From assembly GCA_030247915.1 (NCBI GenBank), contig JAPDRQ010000044.1:99033-163032 (forward strand): a stretch of DNA of 64,000 bases, given 5' to 3'. Shown here in pieces: positions 33,534 to 44,695 of this stretch (within the stretch, counting starts at the first letter, position 1; the number at the start of each line of letters is the position of its first letter). The stretch is from Neophaeococcomyces mojaviensis (Eukaryota > Ascomycota > Eurotiomycetes > Chaetothyriales). A program made the position numbers and the translations under genes. The notes below the pieces were generated by a model. The model worked only from the letters and a program-made list of their open reading frames with translations. It did no database searches and was not told the origin of the DNA.

Positions 33534-35853
33534 ATGCCATTAAGATCGTCAGACAACAACAACAACAACGACATGAACTCGGAAGTGAGAAAAGCCACTT
33601 TGCCAAGAGGGCACGCCACATCTTCACCAGACATAAAAGCCCCGGCTATCACTAATCTTGAGACAGACAACGACATGGGAAGCGTTAACATTCCCGAATC
33701 ACAAACATTCATGCCAGTGCCTACTGCTCCAGCCGTAACCAAAGGCATGAAAGACCTTGCTCTTCATGAGAAGAATGTTGGTACCGCGGGTGAGGGTTAT
33801 GGTAGATATATGAAATATAAGAGGAGGTTTGAGGATGATGACCTTCAGGAGATTTCAGAAAGTCAATTCAAGAGGGCACGTAATGAAAGTCGAAGATCTC
33901 TTCAGGAGCTATCCAATCATCAGTTCGAACCTTCTAACCACAACTCACAATTATCACGTCACAGAAATTCTACAGCTATCAACCTCCGTTCGAGGCTTGC
34001 TGACCCCTCGGATGTCATCAATCTCGATTCGGATCAGGAATCTCGAAGACCATCAGCAGTAACAACATTAAGTCAAGACACTTCCATCCCTGATCTAGTT
34101 GACGAGTCGGACGATGAAGTCACAGTCACTAGCTTCAGAGCAATTGGTAGACCAGAGAAGAAAAAAGTTTGTCCCAAAATCCTCGACTCAACGAAAATTG
34201 ACGCCCCGTCTGCCATGCAAAATGGAGTCCAATGTCGCCCAGGTCTGTTCGTCGAACTCAGAGATGGTACATTCATGAGCATCGTGAAAATTTACCGAGA
34301 CAAAACACATGGCCATGTCTTGATTGGAACCATATTCATTCGTGTAGGCAGTCTCAGCCCAGTTATGCCCATTCAACGCAACGCAACAGAGTGGAAAGCT
34401 GCTGGAGACAGAAGCACACTTGACACCAGGCTTCCATTGAGTCGCCAGGGACACAGTCTCGTTAACGAGTTGGTCCAGAAGATTAAAGTAGGATCTGGTG
34501 AAGAAAAGGCCGATTACGGCTTGTGGCGCCGACCGATACAAGATGTTGTACGAAAGAGAGATTTGATTCTAACGAATAGTTACTACGAAGATGTTTGCAT
34601 CACCACACAACATGCGCGATTTAATTCCAACATGGAGGACACAGCTTCTCTTATATGCAGATGGAAGGAAATTGTTGAACACGGTGAGAACGGCAAGTGG
34701 AAAGAACAGAGACTAGAACGAGTGTCGGAGAGAGAAGCGAGCCACCTCGTCAAAACACAAACGCAGCTCGAGGAATCTTGGTGCATTCGGAACCACACCA
34801 ATGCTACCTCAGGAGAACAGTCAATCACCTTCGCTGATGCCTTCTGTAGAGCAGGAGGAGTTTCAGCGGGTGCCCAGCAAGCAGGGCTTGATATCAAATA
34901 CGCCTTTGACTGCGATGAGAACAAGATCGCCACCCATAAGATGAACTTCCCTAGGTGTCGCAGTTCTGTCATGGATGTAAGCGAATTTATTAGCTGGGCA
35001 AATCGGCAACAAATTCAAATTCACGTCCTTCACCTCAGTCCGCCGTGTCAACCCTTCTCGAACGCAAACACCACGCCAAATGAACAGAAGAACGAACGCA
35101 ACCAACCACCTCTGCTAGCGTGCGGCGAGGTCATCAAGGCATTAAAACCGAGAATTGTTACGGTAGAAGAAGCACCGGGTATTGCAAGTCGGCACAGCGA
35201 GTGGTTCCATGCCCTCCTGAACCAGTTCACGGAGCTTGGTTTCTCCCTTCGCTGGACAAATCTGAAGTGTGCCGATTTCGGCGTCCCTCAACAGCGACGT
35301 CGCTTCATGATCATCGCAGCAGCGTAAGTCTTCACCCACACCTCACTTCCAGCTCATGGTACTAACAGATGTCAGACCCGGTGAAACCCTCCCTCCGTTC
35401 CCCGAGCCGACCCACGGCCCCGGCGACTGCTCGGTCGCACGGACCCTCGCCGAGCTCGAACGCGTCCACGGTACGCGTCCACTAACGCGCCACGATACCC
35501 GAACGATGCTGCAGCGGGCAAAGCCGCCATACGACGCGAACTGCCTCGCCAAGACCATTACCACTAGTGGCGGGGACAACTACCACCCTAGTGGTCGGAG
35601 GCAGTTCACTGTCCGCGAGTATGCGGCTTTGCAGACGTTCCCGTGGGCGTTCGAGTTCGGGAGGTACAGGGACGGGAGGGAGTTTACCGTTGCTGAGCTG
35701 AGGACCCAGATTGGGAATGCCGTGCCGCCTTTTGTGGCGAAAGCTGTGTTTGGGAGTGTCGTGAGGTCGCTCAGAGAGAGCGATGAGAGAAAATTGGCGC
35801 CGAGGACAAGAGAGGGTGAGGTTGTTGTTATCGAAGATCAAACAGAAGAATGA
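33534..35853 (+). CDS. Cytosine-5 DNA methyltransferase, RID/Masc1-like
   Basis: Two exons: 33534-35323 and 35376-35853, with a 52-nt intron (donor GTAAGT, branch TACTAAC, acceptor TGTCAG). The product is 755 residues. I chose ATG 33534 (CACAATGCC) because the open frame upstream is a pyrimidine-rich leader. The first 230 residues are disordered. A mid region (RPGLFVELRDGTFMSIVKIYRD) resembles the extension before the catalytic domain of fungal methyltransferases. Catalytic motifs: I at FADAFCRAGGVSAG (near 432), IV at SPPCQPFS (near 502), VIII at PQQRRRFMI, X at QIGNAVPP. Motif VI reads VTVEEAPGI rather than the usual ENV. RID proteins are needed for RIP in Neurospora; I favour RID over DIM-2 by size and architecture. 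Confidence 0.85.
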
Positions 35854-36582
35854 CCACGGTTGTGGCATCAGTACAGAGAAAGAACAACGCACCTGGCTGC
35901 GCAGGTGGTTTGAGAATGCATCGAAACGCTATTCAAAATACTAAAAGTTTTTTTGCTCTTCCAACATGTCAGCTCGCGCCGTCCTTCTCGGCTCCTGCCT
36001 TGATTAATCTCACTTCTCGAGGTGTTGAGTGCTCGGTCTGGAGCTCGTCGTGACCTTAACTTGGCTAGGATCCTCGTCAACGGACTGGTGCTCCACCAAA
36101 GAATACGGCAGGGTGGAATACAGGGCACAGACTAGGAATGCATTACCACCGCAGGCAGCGAAAAGCTTTCTAAATTTATTGTGGATGAACCAAAAACATG
36201 TATACGAGACGGGGATGGAAGCCAAAAAGTGTCGTGAAGCAAGTAGGAGATGTGGACGTTAGTCACCAGCATCTTTGCACGCTTACCCGGGATACTGATA
36301 GTTAAGATATTCAGCGGCCTTTGAAGTCTCACATGGCGTCACAGCCTTTGGTGTAATCCCACGTTCGAAAATGGTTTGAATTTTCAGTCTACTAGGCAGA
36401 CTCGTCTGAAGTATGCAAAAAGCTTCATTGCATGTCATGGGATGTATACCTCAGCCCACTCAGTGGTGGATGCAGACCATAGCCAGCACCAGAACCATCG
36501 ACGAGCAGGCCTCCGTGTTGTTGAAACAGATCACTTATTCAAGCTCCTCCTTCCTCGAATCACAGATGCACTCTTTGTGCTA
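35854..36582. other. Convergent 3' region
   Basis: Between the stop of the methyltransferase (plus) and that of the small protein gene (minus). Only short open frames without recognisable domains. Confidence 0.5.
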
Positions 36583-36863
36583 TTACTTGTTCATCTCAGC
36601 AGCCTTGGCCTTGAGTTCATCCTTGCCCTTCGCGTCTGGTAGTTGGTCTTATGATCTGTTAGTTCATGCTACTATTCCCGGTCACCCCACTCACCAGATG
36701 GTATTTGGGGACCCTTCGACGCATGGTCTTGAGCAGTTGCCTTTACTGGGCCCTTGTTCTCATCGTGGATTGGGTGATCAGAAGCGGTTGAGTCTGAGGA
36801 CTCTTGGGCGACCTTGTCGGTAAGGTTGCTGGGGGCAGTTTCTTCGCTTGGGAGGTGAGGCAT
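36583..36863 (-). CDS. Small conserved-looking hydrophilic protein, 73 residues
   Basis: Two exons: 36695-36863 and 36583-36635. They are joined over a 59-nt intron with donor GTGAGT, branch ACTAAC and acceptor CTACCAG. The splice yields KGPQIPS-DAKGKDELKAKAAEMNK and a stop, which reads as a coherent short helix and supports the model. The N-terminal two thirds are polar (MPHLPSEETAPSNLTDKVAQ) with many Ser, Asp and Lys, and are probably disordered. No Cys, signal peptide or membrane segment. I do not know a function. Similar short proteins ending in a Lys/Ala/Glu helix occur in ascomycetes, but I cannot name a family. Confidence 0.65.
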
Positions 36864-37328
36864 CTTGTATTGGGATTGCTGTTGTGAGGCTCTAGTGTGT
36901 CTAAAGACTTTTTATGGGCGTTGCTAAAGGGTTTGTGAGAGTAAGTAGCGAAGATGTTTAGGAAACAGCAGGAAACACGACTCTCGTGTGCCCTGATATC
37001 AACCCGCTTCAACTTCGTCACTTGAATATGTTTTAGACGATGACGTCTGTGGCGGGGCTTGAAACTGTGCCTCGCCACGATTCCACGTGCCCAGTGTGCA
37101 GATCCACAGGCACCCCTGGTACCCAAGCCACATCGAGCACCGCTCCATAAACGACTGCATCATCCTTGTCACTAACAAAAGTAATCCTCTTCAGCGGCTG
37201 CTCACGAGTCAGGCACAACCATTTCCTTCACCCAATAACCACTCGCCCGAAACACGACTTGTCTCGCAGCATGCCAGTGAGACACTCATAACTCACACCT
37301 CTTTTGTGCGACCCTCTTTACATGCAAC
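36864..37328. other. Divergent promoter region
   Basis: Between the small protein gene (minus) and LAS17 (plus). It should contain both promoters. Nothing specific was recognised. Confidence 0.5.
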
Positions 37329-39318
37329 ATGCCATCCGTGCTCTCGGACCACGACAAGGAAACTGTCAAGCGCCTCGTGCCCAAAGCTTCCAACAAGATC
37401 CAAGCTGTTGCCGTCGCACGACTGTACGTCGCACTGCCAAACAGGAACAGATGGATCTACACAGGCCTCCAGGGAGCAGCTGTGCTCTCCAACGACCTCG
37501 TCGGAAATACCTTCTGGATCAAACTGGTCGACATTTCTCCTGCTAACCGCGGCGTGATATGGGATCAGGAGATCTACGATCCATTCCAATACAACCAGGA
37601 CCGAACCTTTTTCCACTCCTTCGAGCTCGAGCAATGTATGGCCGCGCTGTCCTTCGTGGACGAGAAAGAGGCGAGGCAGTTCAAGAAGAAGATGGACGAA
37701 CGGGAGAAGAATGCTAGTAAAGCTACAAAAGCGACGCCTTTCGGTTCTGCAGCCGGAGGTGGACAGCTTGCTCACCTCAATGGCGGCGGTCACAAAAGCC
37801 ACAGCAGGCTGGGCGGCTTATTTGGGAGAAGCAGGAACAGCTCCAACCCCATTGCTCCCGCCCAATCTGTGCTGCCTCCACCGCAACCAGTGTATAGCTC
37901 TGTGCCTACCGGACCCGGTGGAAGTGGGCTCCACAACAGTGGTGGCATTGACCTAGCAGATCCCTCGTGGCGACCCATCTTGGACGAACTTCTACAGATG
38001 GGCATCACAGAAGACCAGATCGCTCAGAATGCCGACTTCATCAAGGCATATGTTGAGAAGAAGCAGGCTGAAGAAATGGCCAACGGCATAGCTCAAAGCC
38101 TGTCACACAGCAACTCGACCTCCAGTCGAGCTCCACCGCCTCCTCCACCGCCAAGTGGCCCACCCGCTGCCCGTCTGAGTCCAGACAACACAGGCACAAC
38201 CACCTCAAGCAGACGAGGTCCGCCACCCGCTCCACCACCATCCCGACGTCCAGCAGCAGGCCGTGCACCCTCTCCACCACCTGCGCCCTCCCCAACAAGA
38301 ACCCCATCACCTCCGTCAACACCCCAACCACGCTTCAGAGCCCCACCACCGCTCGCCGACGCCGGCAAGTTTGCCGTCAAAGAAGGGGGAGCAATGCTTC
38401 ACTCAGGCCGCCAGCGTGCCTCCTCAGGCGCAGCCCTCGCCAATCCCGGTCCACCACCTCCGCCTCGCCCACCAAAAGAACCTGAAGAAGACCACATCCC
38501 AGGCCAGGCCTTCCGTGTCCCGCCACCCTTCACAGGCAACCGCCAATCCTCAGCACCACCTCCACCACCCTCGAGAGGACCTGTCCCGCCACCGCCTCCT
38601 AGCCGCAATACTGATTCGGGTCCTCCACCACCTCCTTCTCGCGGCCCTATTCCACCACCACCGCCTTCTCGCGCGAACGCAGCGCCTCACCCGCCCCCAG
38701 CCAGAAATGCTCGGCGTCGATCACGGCGACCCTCAACCAACGCATCCCTCCCCCTCCCCCTCCACCACCAATGCCAGGTCTGGGCAGTGGCGGCCCACCT
38801 CCTCCACCCCTATTACCACCAATGTCATCTGGTCCGCCCCCGCCTCCTCTACCACCTATGTCATCTGGCCCACCCCCACCTCCTTTACCGCCAGGTCATG
38901 GTTCAGGTGGTCCGCCCCCTCCTCCGTTGCCACCTGGCGGCTTAGGCTCTGCTCCACCGCTACCTAAATCAACAGGTGGTGGTGACCGCGACGACCTGTT
39001 AGCCGCGATCCGTGGCGGCGGCGCAGGTGGTCTTCGCAAAGTTAAAGATACGGATAAGCGCGATCGGAGCGCAGCAATGGTGCCTGGTTCGGAGAACGTG
39101 GCTGCAACGAGTGGTGGAGGAGGTGGTGGTGGTGGCGGTGGAAGTCCTGCGCCAGCTGGCGATGCAGCAGGTCTCGCCGGAGCGTTGCAAGCGGCGTTGA
39201 ACCAGAGGAAGAAGAAGGTCAGCGGGTCTGGTAAGTGCAGATTTGTCGTTGTCGCGAAAAAAGAAGGGATGCTAACGTGTGTGCAGATGACGAGAAGGAC
39301 GACGATGACGACTGGTAG
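37329..39318 (+). CDS. LAS17: WASP homologue, Arp2/3 activator, with a reading-frame break
   Basis: Domains in order: WH1/EVH1 (about 1-115: NRWIYTGLQGAAVLSND, HSFELEQCMAALSFVDEKEARQFKKKM); a linker; a central helix (WRPILDELLQMGITEDQIAQN); a long proline-rich region; a WH2 motif (GDRDDLLAAIRGGGAGGLRKV); a central/acidic tail ending DDDDDW. The protein binds actin monomers and Arp2/3 to drive branched actin at endocytic patches. The last intron is 39231-39286 (donor GTAAGT, branch GCTAAC), joining VSGS to DDEKDDDDDW. The first frame runs to 38945 and the WH2 frame is shifted by one base. The switch must occur within about 38690-38770, where no convincing intron is visible. It is either an assembly indel in low-complexity sequence or a real frameshift. 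Confidence 0.88.
38780..38940 (+). repeat. Tandem proline-rich repeat units in LAS17
   Basis: Three to four imperfect units of about 36 bases encode PPPPPLPPMSSG-type peptides (GTCATCTGGTCCGCCCCCGC and variants). Such poly-Pro units bind profilin and SH3 domains. The repeat lies just downstream of the frame break and makes assembly errors there plausible. Confidence 0.75.
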
Positions 39319-39789
39319 AAACGCAAACGTCAGATGCGGAGTTGAATTTTTTTGGAAACCACGTTTGGTCCAGCATGCGAATCTGTGACGGCTATTGAGC
39401 ATATTTAGCGCTTCATCGATTCGTTCGTTCGCAAGCAAATTGGTGCGATTGCAGTAGGAAACCACGCCTTGAATAGGAGTATTCCATACCCAAGACCAGT
39501 ATGTGACATCACACAGAAGAGTAAATACAATCCAGACATTGCCACCATCAAACAGATGATTCAAAGTTCTTATTGATATGCGAGAAAGTACGGAATTCCG
39601 CTCCTGCCCTGTCTACCTATCTATACCACCACCATCTTTTTAGTACACGCGATTACAAGTCTCAATCATCCTCAACGCCGAATCCTGTTTCAAAGGTATC
39701 GCTTAAACGCAGCAAAATATATTTCTTTCATGAGTCGTGGGCGCCCCTTCTTCTGCCATTACATCTGCATCAGAGAAAGGATGTTTGCT
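39319..39789. other. Convergent 3' region
   Basis: 3' UTRs of LAS17 (plus) and the magnesium transporter gene (minus). Nothing else was seen. Confidence 0.5.
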
Positions 39790-41619
39790 TTACATCCTCG
39801 TTTTGTCTCTCAATCCAATTGCCGTATCGTCTTTGACATTGACTGTTGGAGGGTCGGGTCGGCCATAGTCGTCCGCGTCGGAGTTGGTGGGTTCGGACCC
39901 GTCGTTGCTAGGGGTGTTCAGCTTGTGCAATCCGAGCCCTTCCATGCCTGGCCAGAGTACAGGTCCTGTCCCTGTTCCCGGACTTGTGCTCTTCCTTACA
40001 CCTCTCCATTCTCGTTCCTTTGCAGCAAGAATCTCCATTGCCTCGCTTCTCCAGTTTCCCCTGTTTGATGATCCCGCAAACTGCCCACTCCTCAACGTTG
40101 GATTCCCATTGTACAACTTCATCCCACCTTCACCCCACATCCTTACCTTCTGTACCTTTCGCAGTTTTCTCAATCCGTACACGCAGATCCAGCCGCTGAG
40201 AATGAAGGATATGGACGTAACAGCTCCAAAACCCCAGTTGGTTTCCTCAATGAAGTTTTCCAGATTCATACCGTAGAAGCCTGCTATCAGGGTACCGCCT
40301 GCGAGGCCCAGTGTCGCAATGCTGACTTTGATCTCGAAGAGCATGAGCTGATTTCGGTTGGCGTCTAAGATCGCTTTCACCACTTCTTCGGTGTTTCTGA
40401 TGTTGCTTATTAAATTTCCGCTTATCTCAACGACTTCATCGCAAATCTTGTGATAGGATTCAAGGAGCATTTCGATTTCTTGGTGGTCTTGTTCGGCTCG
40501 TGGCTTGCCTGTTTGTTTGCGTTCGGTGAGGTACATGCTTGCCAAGTCGTCGTCGGCTTCGAGGAGCTCGTAGAGGGCATCTCGAACCAAACGGGCTTTT
40601 TGTTCAAATGTGCCAAGTTTTTTGGAGTGAATGAGAAGGTGGCGCAGTTTCTCACGGTCTATGTCCTCTTCTAGTGCGCGAAGAATATGTGTTACAGGAT
40701 CGCGGACAAGGGCGAATTCGGCTTCGAGACCCGAGGTTACAGATATGAGGACTGCTTCTAGGGCACGGAACTCATACGGTAGGTAGGTTGTGGAATGTGC
40801 GGCGTCCGTTGCGGCCGTTTTCTGTCGCAGTTTGCCTTCTAGATCATACATGAAGAGGGATTGGGTGTAGGAGTCTGTGCTGCCGTAGGCATCGAAAACT
40901 AGAACTCTGTCGGATTGAATGAGGACGCGGAGATGGAGGAGGTTTATTAGGATTGCGGTTGGGCGGACGAGGATGTGTGGGAGCACGGAGGAGTCGATTT
41001 TGCGCAGGTCGCGGGGGAGGAGTCCGTATTTGGCTATCAATTCGGATTTCTTGAACTCGCCCGAGACCAGCGTCACAGAGCCGTTTTTGTCGAATTCGGT
41101 GCAGCGCAGTTTCAGTTCGGCACCTGTCGGGTTGCGGGAGAGTGCGCGAGAGAGGTTGAAGAGTTGAGCGGATGATTCCTCGTAGCTATTGCCGGTAGGG
41201 GAGAAGGAGTAGTCAGGCAATGGTCGGTGCTCTTCATCATTCTGTTTCTCTTTCCATTCTCGACGCCGATTCCATATTCGGCTCCACCATGATGGCCTAT
41301 CGTAGCGGGTAGGAGATGTGTCTGAAGAGACGTGACGGTTGGGATGGTATGGGCTGTAGGGTGGATGCGATTTGGGTGCTGGAAGTGCTCTGCATTTCTC
41401 TCGATTTCGAGCAAAGAGATCGTCTATGTAGGAGCGAGGGCTAGCATAACATCTTCGCTGCACCAGACATGGTTGTCGTGGTCGGACGTGTGAGAGACCT
41501 TCTCGGTATGTTCGAGACGAGCCTTCAGCAGAGCGCAAGTGGCAGAGACCATCCGATTGCGATCGCAGGAATCGTAAGAGGGCTGACGATGGCGCAGGGA
41601 CACCAGTCAGAGCACTCAT
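39790..41619 (-). CDS. Mitochondrial inner-membrane magnesium transporter, MRS2/LPE10 type
   Basis: A CorA-family magnesium channel subunit of 609 residues in one exon. The N-terminus is rich in Arg, Ser and Leu and poor in acids (about 1-65), as expected for a mitochondrial presequence. A large helical matrix domain follows (EFDKNGSVTLVSGEFKKSELIAKYGLLPRDLRKID and LPYEFRALEAVLISV are family hallmarks). Two membrane helices flank the selectivity motif YGMN in GFYGMNLENFIEE near residue 452. The second helix is followed by a basic stretch (RKLRKVQKVRMW). Fungi usually have two paralogues, MRS2 and LPE10/MFM1; I cannot decide which this is. Confidence 0.92.
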   Translation of the reverse strand: MSALTGVPAPSSALLRFLRSQSDGLCHLRSAEGSSRTYREGLSHVRPRQPCLVQRRCYASPRSYIDDLFARNREKCRALPAPKSHPPYSPYHPNRHVSSDTSPTRYDRPSWWSRIWNRRREWKEKQNDEEHRPLPDYSFSPTGNSYEESSAQLFNLSRALSRNPTGAELKLRCTEFDKNGSVTLVSGEFKKSELIAKYGLLPRDLRKIDSSVLPHILVRPTAILINLLHLRVLIQSDRVLVFDAYGSTDSYTQSLFMYDLEGKLRQKTAATDAAHSTTYLPYEFRALEAVLISVTSGLEAEFALVRDPVTHILRALEEDIDREKLRHLLIHSKKLGTFEQKARLVRDALYELLEADDDLASMYLTERKQTGKPRAEQDHQEIEMLLESYHKICDEVVEISGNLISNIRNTEEVVKAILDANRNQLMLFEIKVSIATLGLAGGTLIAGFYGMNLENFIEETNWGFGAVTSISFILSGWICVYGLRKLRKVQKVRMWGEGGMKLYNGNPTLRSGQFAGSSNRGNWRSEAMEILAAKEREWRGVRKSTSPGTGTGPVLWPGMEGLGLHKLNTPSNDGSEPTNSDADDYGRPDPPTVNVKDDTAIGLRDKTRM

Positions 41620-42037
41620 TGCTCGTCAAGACTGGTGAGCGATCAGATAGCAGTTGTACCTGCTGTCGTAGCTCAGGTTGAACAATGTCAAAGATCCGGA
41701 AAATTTGGCCGTTATTCAAGATTGGCTTGCAGACCATCTCTAAATGGAGTCCGTTGCAGATCATGACATACCCCTTTCAATGACGCTCTTTCACCAATCA
41801 ATGGCACATAGATCTAACCGGATATAATCAGGATGATTCTCACAACAAAGTGATAGATACGAACATGTCATTGAGAACCGCGCAAGAATCCGAAGACCGA
41901 AACAAGCAGAAAGCTGACATACAGAATCGATCTTAGAGGGCCTACGGGCATTCTATCAAGAGCATACGATATAGGCATACAGTCGACTCCCAACGCTCAG
42001 ACAAATAAAGACGCTCGCCATCATCTCACATGCTTGA
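41620..42037. other. Intergenic spacer
   Basis: Promoter of the magnesium transporter gene and 3' side of the aminotransferase gene. No feature was recognised. Confidence 0.5.
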
Positions 42038-43357
42038 TCAGTAGACGCGCTGACCTTCGCCTGCAACCTCGTCGATCGCCTCCTTAATGATCTGAATGCC
42101 CTTGGCCATGTCCTCCTTCGAAATGTTGAGTGGAGGGATGAATCGAATTGTATCGTAGATAGATGTGGTCAAAATGAGCATATCCTTCTCCAAGCACTTA
42201 GCCTGGATCCTGGCAGCATAGTTTTGACCAGGCTGGCATTCAAGCGCCAACATCAGTCCCAGCCCTCGCACGTCGTAGATCACCTTGCTCGTCTTCGGAT
42301 CTTTGGCGCACTCTTTGAGCATGCCTGTCAACTCGGGGCCACGAGCATTGACATTTTCGAGGACCTTCTCATCCTGGAATGCTTTCGCAACAGCAACACC
42401 AGCAGCGCAAGAGATGGCGTTACCACCGTAAGTACCACCCATTGAGCCTGTCTTTTGCATGTCCATAAGCTCTTTGCGGGACACAATCCCAGAAAGCGGG
42501 AAGCCGTTGGCGATGCCCTTGGCCATAACGAGAATGTCAGGCCGAACATCGAAATGCTCCGTTGCAAAGTACTTTCCTGTTCTGCCGAAGCCGGATTGCA
42601 CCTCATCAAGCACGAGGAGGATGTTGTTCTTGTCGCAGATCTCGCGAACCTTTTGGAGGTATGCCTTTGGGGGCGGGACATAGCCGCCTTCGCCAAGGAC
42701 GGGCTCGATGAAGATGGCTGCTGTGTCGCTTGGTGAAGTCTCGCGTTTAAGCAATAGCTCGAGTTTAGAGACCGGGTCCATACAGCAGTTGTCATAGTTG
42801 TACTTGAAGTCCGAATGCTTGGCGATCGAGCATTGTGCGCAATACGGGAAGTCGACCGAGAAGACACCAGGCATGAGCGGTGCAAAACCCTCGCCATAGA
42901 TCGTCTTGGACCGTGTCATATTCATGGTTGCGAATGTCCGGCCATGGTAGCTGCCCTGCATAACAATGATGTTCTGCTTTTTCGTTGCATGTCGCGCTAG
43001 CTTCACGGCTGCTTCCACTGCTTCGGAACCGGAATTCCAGAAGAAGAATGTATCTAGTGATTTGTGTGGCATCATGGGCAGCAGTGACTCGATGAGCTGC
43101 AAGTAAGGCTTGTGGAATGCAATGTTGACTTGACCATGAACGAGCTGAGTGGCTTGATGCTGCACTGCTTTCGTTACCGCAGGGTGGCAGTGGCCCAAGT
43201 TGGTGACACCAATACCACAGGTAAAGTCGAGCATTCGACGGCCAGAGGTGGTAGTAACATAGCTACCAGCGCCGGATTCGAGAACTTCGTTTGTAAGACG
43301 ACCAATACCTTTGGCTATATGCTTCACGCCAAATTCGGCGAGTTTAGAGTGTGCCAT
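42038..43357 (-). CDS. Class III PLP-dependent aminotransferase (4-aminobutyrate aminotransferase-like)
   Basis: 439 residues in one exon, covering the whole fold-type I aminotransferase domain. Signatures: TSGRRMLDFTCGIGVTNLGHCHP, FFWNSGSEAVEAAVKLAR, the PLP-contacting LLVLDEVQSGFGRTG, and the Schiff-base lysine in VMAKGIANGFPLSG near residue 279. It resembles bacterial-type GabT/omega-amino acid aminotransferases rather than the longer mitochondrial fungal GABA transaminase (Uga1/GatA). It should transfer the amino group of an omega-amino acid to a keto acid; the exact donor is unknown. No clear targeting peptide. Confidence 0.9.
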   Translation of the reverse strand: MAHSKLAEFGVKHIAKGIGRLTNEVLESGAGSYVTTTSGRRMLDFTCGIGVTNLGHCHPAVTKAVQHQATQLVHGQVNIAFHKPYLQLIESLLPMMPHKSLDTFFFWNSGSEAVEAAVKLARHATKKQNIIVMQGSYHGRTFATMNMTRSKTIYGEGFAPLMPGVFSVDFPYCAQCSIAKHSDFKYNYDNCCMDPVSKLELLLKRETSPSDTAAIFIEPVLGEGGYVPPPKAYLQKVREICDKNNILLVLDEVQSGFGRTGKYFATEHFDVRPDILVMAKGIANGFPLSGIVSRKELMDMQKTGSMGGTYGGNAISCAAGVAVAKAFQDEKVLENVNARGPELTGMLKECAKDPKTSKVIYDVRGLGLMLALECQPGQNYAARIQAKCLEKDMLILTTSIYDTIRFIPPLNISKEDMAKGIQIIKEAIDEVAGEGQRVY

Positions 43358-44695
43358 GGCCGTGTGCTGGTTATGAAGGCTGGTGAGTATTTCATCATGA
43401 TGAAGAGGTCAGCTTGTTTTGTATGGGTTTGATTGGGTTCGAGCGTTCAGCTCCGTCTGGACCCGCTGTGAGCTTGACGGAGCTTAGCACCAATACAACG
43501 ACCTACACCAAAAATGGCTAGCCCTTCTACCATGATGAATGACTAAGTCAAACGTACACTTTCTACATCAGTTGGCACTCGAGAGATGCCATGATTGGGA
43601 CTGTAAGTGTGGAGTTCCTAAAAAACTCAGTGTTTGAGTCATTAGAAGCATGAAACTCGACTGTCATTCTCGTGTTAGCTTGCAACATCTGTGCTCGCAG
43701 AACCGCTGATAATGCCTTGTCTTCGGACCGACGTTGAGGACAACCAATATTTTGCTGGGCAGAACTTCTACGTATGCCCATGGAGTTCATTGCCTGTTTA
43801 GAATCTTCAAGTTCTGTCGCTGCGGTTTCTCTTCAAATTCACTGTCTAGGATGGGACCAGACTATCCTCCAGTGATGACGCTTAAGACAGTTACTTAAGC
43901 GCCTGATATGCGTACACCACAATTAGCAGCGCATGGGGGACAGGTACCGTGATCGTGAATGCCCATGCTTCGATGGCTTACTGTGTGGTCTCGTCTCAGC
44001 AGTCTTCCCACAAGGTCATTATGCCTAGAAATAGCATCAACGAGCCCAGCTCCTCGTGCGGGCTCTTAGCAGGATCTGCCGCTCTTCAGTCATTTGTCAA
44101 CTTACGATACCGACAACCTCACCTTCTCGTGGTCGCTGCACTCTGATGCCTCTCAGCAAGTATGGAAGTGGCCTCCAAAAGTTGTTGTCTGCCGTAATGT
44201 CGACAGTAACAACGGACTTCGAAATGATTTCGAGTTCTGTCAAGAATTGAGTGGATCTTTCACTTGCAAAGTATGCTTTGCTTGCACGAAGCGCCTCAAG
44301 CAGAATCCGATCTTGAACTCATACCTCAAGTATCCGAGAAGTTTAACGAAGAAATGTCTATTTAAACTCGCCGCCCTGATCATTGGTACTTTTTCTTCTT
44401 TACTTCTCCTTCAGTGTCCCCAACCGGGTTACATCACTCAACCTTACCCATCCATAACGACAATAACGACAACATCATCAATACGAGTATGTCCAGTTCC
44501 TTCCTCGTCTGTGGCCACCTTTATTGCTACCTCGCTATTAGGGCTTTCATGCTTTTGCAGCATAGACAAAGCTGATGTCCTCTAGATATTCCTTACTTAC
44601 ATCATCTCGATCCACCTCATTGGTTCATCTTCATCACCAGCAACAAACGCGGCAACTCCGAGGCGCTCCCAACCACCTCAACCATTTTCTACAAG
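43358..44695. other. Intergenic, no gene supported
   Basis: 1.3 kb between divergent genes. At 44355-44410 there is a TATTTAAACTC element followed by a T/C-rich tract (CTTTTTCTTCTTTACTTCTCC), which looks like a core promoter for the plus-strand gene at 44696. Open frames here look like chance. Confidence 0.4.

Noticed and set aside
38263..38967. Second long open frame overlapping LAS17
   Set aside because: An alternate-frame shadow of a CCN-repeat proline-rich region (His/Pro/Arg-rich); no start context or domain.
44094..44585. 163-codon plus-strand open frame upstream of the small coiled-coil gene
   Set aside because: Irregular composition with no family match; it spans a TATA-like element and pyrimidine tract that look like a promoter.
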